A DNA stretch of 63,645 bases from Pyramidobacter piscolens (GTDB lineage Bacteria > Synergistota > Synergistia > Synergistales > Dethiosulfovibrionaceae), in assembly GCA_004558205.1 (NCBI GenBank), contig SFDM01000014.1, positions 1 through 63,645 of the forward strand. The letters run 5' to 3'. A model generated the notes under the pieces. That model saw only the letters and a list, made by a program, of their open reading frames with translations, did no database searches and was not told the origin of the DNA. Positions 24,957 to 33,808 of this stretch are shown in pieces. Within the stretch, counting starts at the first letter, position 1; each line of letters opens with the position of its first letter. A program made the position numbers and the translations under genes.

Positions 24957-26243
24957 CTATTGCAGGCTGGCGATCAGCTTGCCCCGCATCGCGGAGCTGG
25001 CCTCCCTGATATCCTTTTCGGGACGGGGCAGAAAGACGCGGTCCTTCATGAGCCAGACGCCGCCGCACATCACATGCCGGACGTCGGCGGAACTTCCGGC
25101 GTAGACCAGATAGCCCGCCACGTTTTCCTCGTCAGCGCCGATATAATGGAGCGCTTTCAGGTCGACCGCGGCAAAATCGGCGGTCCAGCCTTCGCGCAGC
25201 AGCCCCGTCTTTTCAAAGCCAAAGGCTCTCGCGCCCTCGTAGGTCGCGCTGCGGATCAGCTGTCGGGCCGTCACCACAGTAGGATCCTTCGAAACGCCTT
25301 TATGCAGCAGCGCCGCCAAACGCATCTCGTCCCACAGGTCGAGGCGGTTGTTGCTCGCGGCTCCGTCGGTGCCGAGCGCCACGCGCAAATTCTTCGCGTA
25401 CATGGCGGGCAAAGGCGCGACGCCGCTGCCCAGCTTCGTGTTGGACGAAGGGCAGTGAACGACGGCGGCGTCGTGAGCCGCCAGATAGTCGATCTCCTCT
25501 TCGTTCAGCCACACGCCGTGAGCCAGCACAAGGCGGCGGATTTTCATCAGGCCCGTCTTCTCCAGATACTGAATCGGAGTCAGGCCAAAGTTCTTTTGGA
25601 TGTAGTCCCGTTCCCACTGGGCTTCGAGGAAATGAAACTGGAAGGGCATGTCCTTCTGAAGAGCCACCTCGGCGATCCGGCACATTCCCTCGAAGGTCAC
25701 CGTGTAGGGAGCGTGGGGATCCAGGTTATTGACGATCCTCGGTCCCGCCACGTTGCCGTAGTCCCGGTAAAGGCTCTTTTCAAGGAGCTCCGCGTTCCGG
25801 CTCACCACCCCGACGGCGATGGCCCCGCGGACGCCCAGGTCGTTGACGGCCCGGGCGACCTGGTCCATATGATAGTACATGTCGGAAAAGCCCGTGACGC
25901 CGTTTTTTACCATCTCGCAGACAGCCTGGGACGTGCCTTCGTAAATCTGTTCCGGCGTCAACTTGCCCTCCAGAGGCCAGATCTTGCGTTCAAGCCATTC
26001 CATTAGGGGCTCTTCTTCGCCCAGGCCGCGCAGCAGCGTCATCGCAGCGTGGCAGTGGGCGTTGAAGAACCCCGGCAGCAGAAGAAGTTCGCCGCGTCCG
26101 TCCAGGACCTCCCGTTTTTCACCGCTCAAAGTCCCCGGCAGGCCAATCTGCGCGATGTCGCCGCCTTCGACGAGAAGGTCGGCGCGCCGGGCGCGCTCCA
26201 TGGAACCGTCGTACAGACAGACGTCGCGAAAGAGGGTGGACAC
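24957..26243 (-). CDS. mtaD: S-adenosylhomocysteine / 5'-methylthioadenosine deaminase
   Basis: A 428-residue amidohydrolase of the MtaD/SAH deaminase family. Metal ligands are visible in FFNAHCHAAMTLLRG, DPHAPYTVT, FHFLEAQWERD, LAHGVWLNEEE and ALGTDGAASNNRLDLWDEM. It deaminates the adenine moiety of SAH or MTA. It lies two bases after ahcY, so both handle SAM by-products. Guanine or cytosine deaminases share the fold, but the motif set and neighbour favour MtaD. Confidence 0.9.
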   Translation of the reverse strand: MSTLFRDVCLYDGSMERARRADLLVEGGDIAQIGLPGTLSGEKREVLDGRGELLLLPGFFNAHCHAAMTLLRGLGEEEPLMEWLERKIWPLEGKLTPEQIYEGTSQAVCEMVKNGVTGFSDMYYHMDQVARAVNDLGVRGAIAVGVVSRNAELLEKSLYRDYGNVAGPRIVNNLDPHAPYTVTFEGMCRIAEVALQKDMPFQFHFLEAQWERDYIQKNFGLTPIQYLEKTGLMKIRRLVLAHGVWLNEEEIDYLAAHDAAVVHCPSSNTKLGSGVAPLPAMYAKNLRVALGTDGAASNNRLDLWDEMRLAALLHKGVSKDPTVVTARQLIRSATYEGARAFGFEKTGLLREGWTADFAAVDLKALHYIGADEENVAGYLVYAGSSADVRHVMCGGVWLMKDRVFLPRPEKDIREASSAMRGKLIASLQ

Positions 26244-26245
26244 GC

Positions 26246-27499
26246 CTAATCCTCGCGCCAGTCGTTCATGTAGGCTTTCTGCTCTTCCGTCAGCTCTTCG
26301 AGAGCCAGCCCCATGGAAGAGAGCTTGACCTTCATGACGCGCTCGTCGATCTCGGCGGGAACGTCCATAAGCCCGGATTTCAAGGCCCTGCCATGCTGAT
26401 GTACGTACAGAGCCGATTCAAGCTGCAGGGCGAAGCTCAAGTCCATGATCTCGATAGGATGGCCGTCGCCGCAGGCCAGGTTCACCAGGCGCCCTTCGCC
26501 GAGAAGGTTCAAGCGGCGGCCGTCGGCCATCGTAAAGGTTTCGATGTTGGGGCGAGCTTCCTCTTGCTTGACCGAGAGGGCTTTCAGCTCTTTTTTATCG
26601 ATTTCCACGTCGAAATGCCCAGCGTTTCCAAGCAGCGCGCCGTCCTTCATGTGCTGGAAGTGCTCTCCTCTGATAACCCTGGTGTTGCCCGTAAAGGTCA
26701 GGAAGATGTCGCCTAGAGGCGCGGCCTGGGCCATGGTCATCACGGCGTTGCCGTCCATGACGGCTTCAAAGGCTCTGTGCGGGTTGAGTTCCGTCACGAT
26801 GACGCGCGCGCCCAAAGCTTTCGCCCTCATGGCGGCGCCGCGGCCGCACCAGCCGTAGCCGGCGATAACCACCGTTTTGCCGGCGATCAGGATATTGGTG
26901 GTCCTCATCACGCCGTCCCAGACAGATTGGCCCGTGCCGTAACGATTATCGAAGAGGTATTTGCTGTTCGCGTCGTTCACTGAAATCACGGGGAAGGGAA
27001 TCATCCCCTCGCGCTCCATGGCTTTCAGGCGCTTGACGCCGGAGGTGGTCTCTTCCGACCCGCCTTCGACGGCGGGGATCAGTTCGGGCATGAAAGAGAA
27101 CAGTGTGGCCATGAGGTCGGCGCCGTCGTCGACGATCACCGAGGGGCCGAAGGAAAGGGTGTCCTTCAAATATTGATGATATTCCGAGGCGTCCATCCCA
27201 TGGCGGCTGAAAACGCTGACTCCCGACTCCACCAGCGCGGCGCAGATATCGTCCTGTGTGGAAAGAGGGTTGCTTCCAGCGGCGCAGACCTCGGCGCCCA
27301 ATTCTTTGAAGGTTTTCAGCAGGCAGGCGGTTTTCGCTTCGAGGTGCAGGCACGCCGCGAGCTTCACGCCCTTCAGGGGCTGGCCGGCCGCGTACTGGCC
27401 CTTCAGCGAGTTCAGCACCGGCATCGAGCGCCAGGCCCAGCTCATCTTCTTATGCCCCGACGGCGCCAAAGAAATATCAGCAATTTTATAATTCATCAT
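26246..27499 (-). CDS. ahcY: adenosylhomocysteinase
   Basis: A 417-residue S-adenosylhomocysteine hydrolase that yields adenosine and homocysteine using bound NAD. The NAD site is VVIAGYGWCGRGAAMRAKALGA and substrate loops include CLHLEAKTACLL and NRYGTGQSVWDG. It is of the shorter form without the insert seen in proteobacterial enzymes. Two ATGs in tandem follow AAGGAG, and either may serve. Paired with mtaD, which gives two outlets for SAH. Upstream xseA ends nine bases before its start. Confidence 0.95.
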   Translation of the reverse strand: MMNYKIADISLAPSGHKKMSWAWRSMPVLNSLKGQYAAGQPLKGVKLAACLHLEAKTACLLKTFKELGAEVCAAGSNPLSTQDDICAALVESGVSVFSRHGMDASEYHQYLKDTLSFGPSVIVDDGADLMATLFSFMPELIPAVEGGSEETTSGVKRLKAMEREGMIPFPVISVNDANSKYLFDNRYGTGQSVWDGVMRTTNILIAGKTVVIAGYGWCGRGAAMRAKALGARVIVTELNPHRAFEAVMDGNAVMTMAQAAPLGDIFLTFTGNTRVIRGEHFQHMKDGALLGNAGHFDVEIDKKELKALSVKQEEARPNIETFTMADGRRLNLLGEGRLVNLACGDGHPIEIMDLSFALQLESALYVHQHGRALKSGLMDVPAEIDERVMKVKLSSMGLALEELTEEQKAYMNDWRED

Positions 27500-27508
27500 G
27501 AACGCTCC

Positions 27509-28741
27509 TTAGGAAATTTTTTCTTTTTCTGTGATGTGCTCTATAGAACAAGCCGCGTCGCCGTCGATCAGCTGAACGGTGAGGCGCCCGGCGGCTTTGA
27601 TTTGTTTTACTGACGTCACGGGCGCAGCGCCTGAAAGACACAGCGCGTACCCTCTGGCGCAGATTGACTGCGGCGAAAGCCCCAGCAGGGAACGCTCCAG
27701 ATGGTTCAGGCGAAGCTCCGATTCTCGGAGGGACCTTTTGCACCTTACGTTGAGCTGCTCTTCCAAAGAGTCGGCCGTCTGCATTCCGCTTCTGATAAAA
27801 CGCAGACAGCTACGCGTGATGCCGGACTCCAGCGACGCCACTTTGCTTGCCAGAAGGCCGCAGCGCGACGCAAGAGCCGCCGCCAGGCGATCTTCCGCGC
27901 CGCGCAAGGCGTCGAGGACGCCCTTTCTGTCGGGAAAGACGGACTCCGCCGCCGCAGTGGGGGTCGGAACTCTCAAGTCCGCCGCCATGTCGCAGAGCGA
28001 CCAGTCCACCTCATGGCCCACGCCGCTGACCAACGGCAGCGGCGAACGCGCCACTTCCCTGACAAGCTCTTCGTCGTCGAAGGGGTTCAAATCCTCCCGG
28101 CTGCCGCCGCCTCTGACAAGAAGAATCACTTCCGCGCCCGGAACCGCGCCGGCCCTTCTGAGCGCGGCGGCGATCGACTCAGGAGCCTGAAGCCCCTGCA
28201 CCAGGCAGGGAACGACTACAAGCTCCGCCGAGGGATAGCGTCTTCTGAAAACGTTGATCACGTCCCTGACGGCCGCGCCCGTCGGCGAGGTCACGCAGAC
28301 CGCGCGGCGCGGATAGGGCGGCAGCGGACGTTTTCTCATATCCGAGAAAAGCCCTTCCTTTTCGAGCTTCAGCCTCAGCTCCTCTTTTGCCCGGGCTGCC
28401 GCGCCCACGCCAAGGGGGAACATCTTCCGCGCGTACACCTGGACGGTTCCCCGTTCGGCGTAGAGATCCACCCGGCCCTGCAGGATGACCCGGTCGCCCA
28501 CGCGCGGCCACAAGAGCATTCCCGCAGCGTCGCTTCTGAACATCACGCAGGGGACGGAGGCCTTCGCGCCCTTCAGCATAAAGTAGACGTGGCCGCTGCT
28601 GTGCCTTTTCAGGTCCGACAGTTCCCCTTCCACGGTCAGGTTTGAAAGCAGCGGATCATACTCCAGCATTTTCTTGACGCGGAACGCCACTTCATCGACA
28701 GAAAGAACCTGCTTATTTTCTTCCTGAGAGCGGAGTGTCAT
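27509..28741 (-). CDS. xseA: exodeoxyribonuclease VII large subunit
   Basis: A 410-residue XseA. An N-terminal OB fold (NLTVEGELSDLKRHSSGHVYF) precedes the nuclease domain (AVCVTSPTGAAVRDVINVFRRRYP, IILLVRGGGSREDLNPFDDEELVR, SGVGHEVDWSLCD). A coiled-coil C-terminus follows. With XseB it degrades single-stranded DNA. The small-subunit gene xseB, which commonly follows, is not here: ahcY comes next. The start overlaps the nusB stop as ATGA. Confidence 0.94.
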   Translation of the reverse strand: MTLRSQEENKQVLSVDEVAFRVKKMLEYDPLLSNLTVEGELSDLKRHSSGHVYFMLKGAKASVPCVMFRSDAAGMLLWPRVGDRVILQGRVDLYAERGTVQVYARKMFPLGVGAAARAKEELRLKLEKEGLFSDMRKRPLPPYPRRAVCVTSPTGAAVRDVINVFRRRYPSAELVVVPCLVQGLQAPESIAAALRRAGAVPGAEVILLVRGGGSREDLNPFDDEELVREVARSPLPLVSGVGHEVDWSLCDMAADLRVPTPTAAAESVFPDRKGVLDALRGAEDRLAAALASRCGLLASKVASLESGITRSCLRFIRSGMQTADSLEEQLNVRCKRSLRESELRLNHLERSLLGLSPQSICARGYALCLSGAAPVTSVKQIKAAGRLTVQLIDGDAACSIEHITEKEKIS

Positions 28742-29283
28742 TTTCTTTCACGCACGATCTTCGCGAGCACTCCGTTGACAAAACGCCCCGATTCGTCGCT
28801 GCCATACGTCTTCGCGAGATTCACAGCCTCGTTGATGGCCACTGCGACCGGCGCGGTCTGCGCGATAATGGCCTCGTAAACCGCAAGGCGGATAAGGGTC
28901 CGATCCACGGCGGACATCCTGTCCGGTTTCCAGTTGACGGCGTGCTCCATAATCAGAGCATCAATCTGAGGCAGCTGTCCGAGCACCCCCTCCACTTCCA
29001 TGCAGGCGGAATGAAAGACCTCCATGGAACATTGCCAGCAGACGCAAGAACCTGCGCAAAACTCTTCATCCAAAGAGGGAGCGGCGCCTTTTTCCAAGCT
29101 CTCTTGCGTTTCGCCCTCTTCATTGGCGGGAGCAGCCAGAAAAAGATCTTTCATGTTCTCTTTCAAAGGTTCCAGACTGCTTTCTTTCTGTTTTTCAGTC
29201 AGATCCATGGCGCAAAGCATTTGAAATGCCCGCTCTCTGATGTTGTGTAAATCAGAAGGGGATCCAGTATGTAAGCTGGTCAT
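28738..29283 (-). CDS. nusB: transcription antitermination factor NusB with a Cys-containing insertion
   Basis: A 181-residue NusB, longer than the usual 130-150 residues. The family core is clear at both ends: RERAFQMLCAMDL, then RMSAVDRTLIRLAVYEAI, VAINEAVNLAKTYGSDESGRFVNGVLAKI. Between them, about residues 50-95 form an acidic insertion with cysteines at 76, 80, 82 and 85 (CAGSCVCWQC), then His91 and Cys94, which could bind metal. NusB pairs with NusE (S10) on boxA RNA. The ATG at 29283 overlaps the stop of the upstream gene. Start confirmed by GAGAGG. Confidence 0.92.
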   Translation of the reverse strand: MTSLHTGSPSDLHNIRERAFQMLCAMDLTEKQKESSLEPLKENMKDLFLAAPANEEGETQESLEKGAAPSLDEEFCAGSCVCWQCSMEVFHSACMEVEGVLGQLPQIDALIMEHAVNWKPDRMSAVDRTLIRLAVYEAIIAQTAPVAVAINEAVNLAKTYGSDESGRFVNGVLAKIVRERK

Positions 29284-29849
29284 CGTTTTAAGCCTCTCTT
29301 CAAAAAGGGGATAAGGTCCTGTAGATGCCCCCAGCCGCCGCCGGAAATAATCCACGTGGCGGTCAGCCACGACGCCGCGCCGAGGCCAATGTAGATCAAC
29401 AGGTCTTTGAGCGGCATCACCAGGCAGACAAAGAGCGTACAAACGAGCATGGCCCAGAAACTGGGCATGCCGTAGAGGGGGTGATCCGCAAAGGGGGGAT
29501 CGGACAAAAAACGGTTCTGCCGGATCCACTGCACACGAGGCAAGTCCATGCCGATCATCTTCAGATCGAACGCGATCGCCTTTGCCCTCTTTAAATCGTC
29601 CTCACGGCTCCAGAATTCTCTTTTGTCGCTGATAACGACAAGGCACAGCCTGTCATGAGGCCTCAAGCGAACGGCAGAGCACTGTACGCCCCGAGGAAGA
29701 TGGCGCGAAACCAGAGAGATCACAGCCTGCGTCTCGACCTTTATTGAACCAAGAACGGTCCGTCCAAAGTCCTGATACACGTTGCCATCTCCTCCCTTGT
29801 AAAGCAAAATAGCCGGCCCGACGATGGCGAGCCGACTATCAGGTATCAC
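29280..29849 (-). CDS. small membrane protein beside Asp23 (AmaP-like)
   Basis: A 189-residue protein. About 120 N-terminal residues are soluble (VNVYQDFGRT-like start, SAVRLRPHDRLCLVVISD). Two hydrophobic segments follow at about 130-150 and 153-170, then a basic tail PFLKRGLKR. Overlap of its GTG start with the Asp23 stop (four bases) and of its end with nusB suggests translation as one chain. AmaP proteins anchor Asp23 at the membrane in Firmicutes, and position and topology suggest the same here, but I see no diagnostic motif. Confidence 0.6.
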   Translation of the reverse strand: MIPDSRLAIVGPAILLYKGGDGNVYQDFGRTVLGSIKVETQAVISLVSRHLPRGVQCSAVRLRPHDRLCLVVISDKREFWSREDDLKRAKAIAFDLKMIGMDLPRVQWIRQNRFLSDPPFADHPLYGMPSFWAMLVCTLFVCLVMPLKDLLIYIGLGAASWLTATWIISGGGWGHLQDLIPFLKRGLKR

Positions 29850-30349
29850 TCTGCGGCAGTAGTCAGAGCTGCCTTTGCCTGCGTTTCCGTTGTGTCAGAA
29901 TCCTTCTCCTGGGCATCGTCAAAATAAACGCCCTGCACGTGAATGTTCACGGACTTCACTTCATAGCCCGTCGAACTTTCAAGTTCTTTTTTAAGAAATT
30001 CCTGTACGTCCCACGCTGCATCGGGGATGCGCAGTCCATAACGGATCAGTACAAAAGCGTCGACTGAGATCTGGGCGTGAGCTCCTTCTTCGAGGGATAC
30101 TCTCACACCTTCCGGATTTTTCCGTCCTATGCCAAGCACCGAGGTGATGCCGGAACTTGCGGGCTGGACGGAGGGAACTTTCGCAAGAGCCCGGCGGGCA
30201 ATCTCCAGGACCACGTCCTCTGAAATATGCACCTTCCCGTCGGAAGATTCGCTCCCGTCGAGTTGGGCTTCGGCGACGGCCCGTTCCAGATCGAAATCGG
30301 ATTTAAACGCAGATCCGGAACTTTGCTGTATATCATCCATCAAGGTCAT
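29846..30349 (-). CDS. Asp23/Gls24 family envelope stress protein
   Basis: A 167-residue protein with the Asp23 core: HISEDVVLEIARRALAKVPSV near residues 42-60, GVRVSLEEGAHAQISVDAFVLIRYG and TGYEVKSVNIHVQGVYF. The C-terminal tail is Asp/Glu/Thr-rich. Asp23 proteins form membrane-linked polymers that affect cell-envelope homeostasis. It overlaps the upstream zinc-ribbon gene by 17 bases and the AmaP-like gene by four, within the efp-nusB cluster. Confidence 0.9.
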   Translation of the reverse strand: MTLMDDIQQSSGSAFKSDFDLERAVAEAQLDGSESSDGKVHISEDVVLEIARRALAKVPSVQPASSGITSVLGIGRKNPEGVRVSLEEGAHAQISVDAFVLIRYGLRIPDAAWDVQEFLKKELESSTGYEVKSVNIHVQGVYFDDAQEKDSDTTETQAKAALTTAAE

Positions 30350-30752
30350 CAGTTTTCTTCTCGGGGTCTACGGGGATCACACACTCGCAGTCGGGGCAAG
30401 TCACGCTGCTCTCTTCCGCGAGCATAGAGGGATGATAGAAAAAATGCAGCCCGCAGGAAGGGCACGTGATTTCCTTGTATTCATCGTCAAAATCAGCGTC
30501 CTCTTCATCAGCTTCGTCGTCAAACTTCGATTCTACATCGGAAAGATCTGAATCCAGTTCTTCGCAAATCGAAAAAAGTTCTTCCGTAACGTCCCGCTGC
30601 TCAGCAAGCCCCTCGTTGACTTCCTCCACCTCGTCAGCCAAAGCGTCCAGCGCTTCGACTATGGCACTATAGAGAGAAAGCGCAAGTTTATCTTCCGGTT
30701 TTCCAGCGTCAAGCAAACCCCTGATATAAGCGATCTTTTCGCGTGCGCTCAT
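30333..30752 (-). CDS. acidic coiled-coil protein with C-terminal zinc ribbon (CD1247-like)
   Basis: A 139-residue protein. The N-terminal 60 residues are helical (KIAYIRGLLDAGKPED, then LYSAIVEALDALADEVEEV). A strongly acidic stretch (about 75-95) follows, and a zinc ribbon CPSCG...CPDCE closes the protein. Similar proteins sit between efp and Asp23 in clostridia. Function unknown; it may bind RNA polymerase or a partner through the zinc ribbon. Two tandem ATGs follow AGGAGG; I chose the second for its seven-base spacing. Confidence 0.75.
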   Translation of the reverse strand: MSAREKIAYIRGLLDAGKPEDKLALSLYSAIVEALDALADEVEEVNEGLAEQRDVTEELFSICEELDSDLSDVESKFDDEADEEDADFDDEYKEITCPSCGLHFFYHPSMLAEESSVTCPDCECVIPVDPEKKTDDLDG

Positions 30753-30811
30753 CATAATGCCTCCTCTTTTCAGTGCTTCCAGCCACAGTCCCCTCGAAAA
30801 AAACTCGGGAA

Positions 30812-31384
30812 CTACTTTTTAGCGCGTTCGATATACTCTCCCGTGCGCGTGTCCACGACGATCGTTTCGCCGTTTTCAACGAACATGGGGACGGTAATCG
30901 TCAGACCGGTTTCGAGCGTTGCGGGTTTGCCGCCGCCGGCGACCGTATCGCCCTTGAAACCAGGCTGCGTTTCCACGATCTGAAGGGTGACGCTGTTCGG
31001 AAGTTCGATGCCCATGATGCGGCCTTCATACATGTCCAAGCTCACGTTCAGGTTATCGGTCAGATAGTTCAGGGCCGGACCGAGAACTTCCTTTGTAAGG
31101 TAGATCTGGTCGTAGCTTTCCATGTCCATAAAGACATAGCTGTCACCGTCAAGGAAGATGTACTGCGCAGGTTTCTCGTCAAAAACGATCCTCTCAAAAC
31201 GCTCGCCCGACACAAAGCTGTTTTCCACAATGCTTCCCGTATCAAGGTTACGAAGTTTGCACTTCATCACAGCGCCGCCGCGACCTTTCATGTGATGCTG
31301 ACAATCAACGATTTCCCACAAACCACCCTGCCATTTCAGTTTCAGACCAGGGTAAAACTTACTAGTATCAACAATTTCAGCCAT
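30812..31384 (-). CDS. efp: translation elongation factor P with an arginine tip
   Basis: A 190-residue EF-P that relieves ribosome stalling at polyproline. The three domains are normal (YPGLKLKWQGGLWEIVD; SYVFMDMESYDQI; GGGKPATLETGLTITVPMFVENGE). The loop that reaches the peptidyl-transferase centre reads MKGRGGAV: Arg35 stands where E. coli has Lys34. Lys-type EF-P is lysylated or hydroxylated/aminopentanolated in other bacteria; Arg-type EF-P is rhamnosylated by EarP where studied. No modification gene lies nearby. It heads the efp-nusB-xseA run. Confidence 0.95.
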   Translation of the reverse strand: MAEIVDTSKFYPGLKLKWQGGLWEIVDCQHHMKGRGGAVMKCKLRNLDTGSIVENSFVSGERFERIVFDEKPAQYIFLDGDSYVFMDMESYDQIYLTKEVLGPALNYLTDNLNVSLDMYEGRIMGIELPNSVTLQIVETQPGFKGDTVAGGGKPATLETGLTITVPMFVENGETIVVDTRTGEYIERAKK

Positions 31385-31447
31385 AAGCCAAGCGACCTCC
31401 TGAGAGTCTGTTTATCTGTTACACTGCGTCAGAATACATGACGTTCT

Positions 31448-31476
31448 ATTCTATAGTGTTTTGCCTTTAATTGCAA
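31448..31476 (-). promoter_or_regulatory. promoter of the efp operon
   Basis: On the minus strand TTGCAA (31471-31476), a 17-base spacer and TAGAAT (31448-31453) lie about 65 bases upstream of the efp start. Spacing and -10 match sigma-70-type promoters. The region back to pilQ at 31577 has no gene. Confidence 0.75.
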
Positions 31477-31576
31477 GATCCTGAACGCTTAAAATTTGAA
31501 CCTCCCGTGATTCGTGACTTTTTCCTGCGTTGATTATGCATGAAAGGAGCGGGAAAATCAAGATGGCGGCGCACAC

Positions 31577-33277
31577 TTACAGTGTTTTTCCCCGGATCAC
31601 GGCATCGGGAACTTCTAAAATGTAAGGGATCAGGATCATCACGACCTGGCTGCGGGTTTTTTTGTCGAGGCGCGATTGAAAAAGCTGGCCTAACAGGGGG
31701 ATGCTGCTCAGAATGGGAACCGAGGCTTTTGCCTTCGAGCGTGTCTCCTTGAAAAGACCGCCGATCACGAAGGGTTCTCCGTCGCGAACCCGGATTGTGG
31801 TGTTCACCTCACGGGAGTTGGTCTGAGGAATCTGCTCGCCCTGGCCGCCTTTGATCCACTGGACGATCTCGCCGGTGGCCAGGGACAGAGATACGGTGAT
31901 CATCCCGTTTCTGCCGATACGAGGCGTCACCTCGAGCTTGGGCCCCACTTCCTCATCTTCATAGGTCGGGTTCTTCGCATCGTCCCTTTTCGTAACGTAT
32001 TTCAACTTCTCGATGAGCTTCACCGTGGCCTTCTGTCCATCAAGCACCGTAACCGTAGGATCGGCCAGCACCCGCGCTTTATGGTTCTGTACCAGTGTTT
32101 GAATCCTGAAGTCAAGCATCCGGGTCGCGGCGCCGGCCAAACTGACCACGCCGTCGCCGATCTGGCCGGGAAGCTTGGACGCCGTGCTGAGGTTCGGCAA
32201 AGGGCCTTCGTTTGTCCCGCCTTTATAGCCGCTCTGCGCGAAGCCGGCGGAGAATGCTCCATTTTGAAAACTTCCCCACCACCAGTCGTAGACGGCGTTA
32301 ATCGCTGTTTCTAGTTGATCACTCGCGTCGTCGTTGACCTCGATGATGCGGGCTTTCATCATCACCTGCCGTCCCGGTGCGTCGATCCGCTGGAGCGTTT
32401 TTCGCGTTCGCTCCTGCTGCATGGGCGTCGCCTTCACATAAAGCTCGCGCAGCCGCTCGTCGACGATAATCGAGTTGGCCGGTGACGTCAGATCCGCCAT
32501 CTCTCTCAGCAACGGGACAATCTTTTGAGGTTCCGCGTAGGCAACTGGGTAGACCATGGTCACGGCTCGATCCATAAGAACGCTCAGGGCGTTTCGAGCG
32601 CCGATCACCACCGTCCGGCCTATAATGCCGTAGTCCAAGTTGCCGCTTCTGAGCACGAATTGAAACGCCTCCGCCAGCGGCGCGTCCCGAAGCGAAAGCG
32701 TCAGCGTGCGGTCCTTTGGTACGGAACCGTCCACGATCACGTTGACTTCGGCATAGGCGCCCAAAAGCCTGAAAGCTTCTGCAAAGGTGCAATTTTTCAG
32801 TTCCAGGGAGATCTTTTTCACCGACTGAAGGGGATCGCCGCGTTTTCGTTCCTCCATTCCGCGCCGCGTTTCTGAGAGATCTGACGGAAGGTCCTTAACG
32901 ATCTGGATTCTCATTTTCCCTGTGGCTATTCCCTTCACGCCGCGTATTTTCAAGGGGGAATCGCAAGTCAGCGTCACAAGGACGTCGTCACCGGACTGTT
33001 CTATGACCACATAGGGAGCCAAGGGCGTATCCAGACTGCGCTCATGGCGCACCGCAGGAAAGGACACGCCGCGAAGCGCCAAAATCACGGAGTCGGAATT
33101 CTGGAGTACAATCTCAGGTTTTGTCAACGACGCACCTTCGAGAAACAGCAAAATCATGGAATCCCCCGCCTGCTCAGCGCGCAGAGAAAGCAGCTTGGCC
33201 TGCGCCGCCCCACTCGGGATTTCCGTACAGCCTAAAAGACACAGCATCAGCAGGAACCGCGCCGTAAATCGTCTCAT
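31577..33277 (-). CDS. pilQ: secretin (PilQ/GspD type)
   Basis: A 566-residue outer-membrane secretin. A signal sequence with a lipobox-like LLGC comes first. An AMIN/N0-like region, an STN domain (FAEAFRLLGAYAEVNVIVDG) and a secretin N1 domain (VYPVAYAEPQKIVPLLREM) follow, and then the C-terminal gate barrel (VGPKLEVTPRIG, TIRVRDGEPFVIGGLF, SVPILSSIPLLGQLF). It should form the outer-membrane pore for pilus or pseudopilus. It is the last gene of the pil-like cluster. Confidence 0.92.
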   Translation of the reverse strand: MRRFTARFLLMLCLLGCTEIPSGAAQAKLLSLRAEQAGDSMILLFLEGASLTKPEIVLQNSDSVILALRGVSFPAVRHERSLDTPLAPYVVIEQSGDDVLVTLTCDSPLKIRGVKGIATGKMRIQIVKDLPSDLSETRRGMEERKRGDPLQSVKKISLELKNCTFAEAFRLLGAYAEVNVIVDGSVPKDRTLTLSLRDAPLAEAFQFVLRSGNLDYGIIGRTVVIGARNALSVLMDRAVTMVYPVAYAEPQKIVPLLREMADLTSPANSIIVDERLRELYVKATPMQQERTRKTLQRIDAPGRQVMMKARIIEVNDDASDQLETAINAVYDWWWGSFQNGAFSAGFAQSGYKGGTNEGPLPNLSTASKLPGQIGDGVVSLAGAATRMLDFRIQTLVQNHKARVLADPTVTVLDGQKATVKLIEKLKYVTKRDDAKNPTYEDEEVGPKLEVTPRIGRNGMITVSLSLATGEIVQWIKGGQGEQIPQTNSREVNTTIRVRDGEPFVIGGLFKETRSKAKASVPILSSIPLLGQLFQSRLDKKTRSQVVMILIPYILEVPDAVIRGKTL

Positions 33278-33301
33278 TGGTTATTCGCTCCTGACGGTTC
33301 A

Positions 33302-33808
33302 TCACTCTAGACTCACAAAGATGGAGCGCCCGCGCCACAAAAAAGCGACGCCTCTCCCGTCGATTTCCACAATACGCAGGTCATCCGCCACCATTTCGCC
33401 CTCATGGACCACGGCAGATTGAACCGTTCCGTCGACGGAGATCAACGCATATTTTTTAGCCCCTGAAAGGACGATTCCATGAACAAAAAGGGCCGGCGGG
33501 TTGGGGAGGCCCTTCTGAGCGGGCTCAGTGTCCGCGTGAAAGGCGCGCTCGAAATTTGTCCTTTGAAGAGCCCCGTTTCGCAGATCCAGGTAATCGCGCA
33601 GCCGGATTGTAAGGGGCAGGTCTGAAAAAAGAGCTTCTTCATTTGCGGCGCCGCCGCGAGGGGGAACGGGCTCCGTAATCTGACGCTGCAGCGCTGCCGT
33701 GGCGGCGCAGGCGCCCAGCAGGATGGCCCAGCGGAGACACTGCAAGATCTTTTTTCCCCTGAATCCTTGAACGAAAAGGAGGGAACCGCCCTTCCGCGAA
33801 TCCATCAC
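33302..33808 (-). CDS. PilP/GspC-like periplasmic clamp protein
   Basis: A 168-residue protein with one N-terminal transmembrane segment (about 26-42, WAILLGACAATAALQ). A short linker and a small C-terminal beta domain (LFVHGIVLSGAKKYALISVDGTVQSAVVHEGEMV...) follow, resembling the PilP/GspC homology region that docks the secretin. Position between pilO and pilQ genes is the classical pilP slot. Sequence similarity is modest, so the name rests mainly on position and domain outline. Confidence 0.65.
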   Translation of the reverse strand: MMDSRKGGSLLFVQGFRGKKILQCLRWAILLGACAATAALQRQITEPVPPRGGAANEEALFSDLPLTIRLRDYLDLRNGALQRTNFERAFHADTEPAQKGLPNPPALFVHGIVLSGAKKYALISVDGTVQSAVVHEGEMVADDLRIVEIDGRGVAFLWRGRSIFVSLE

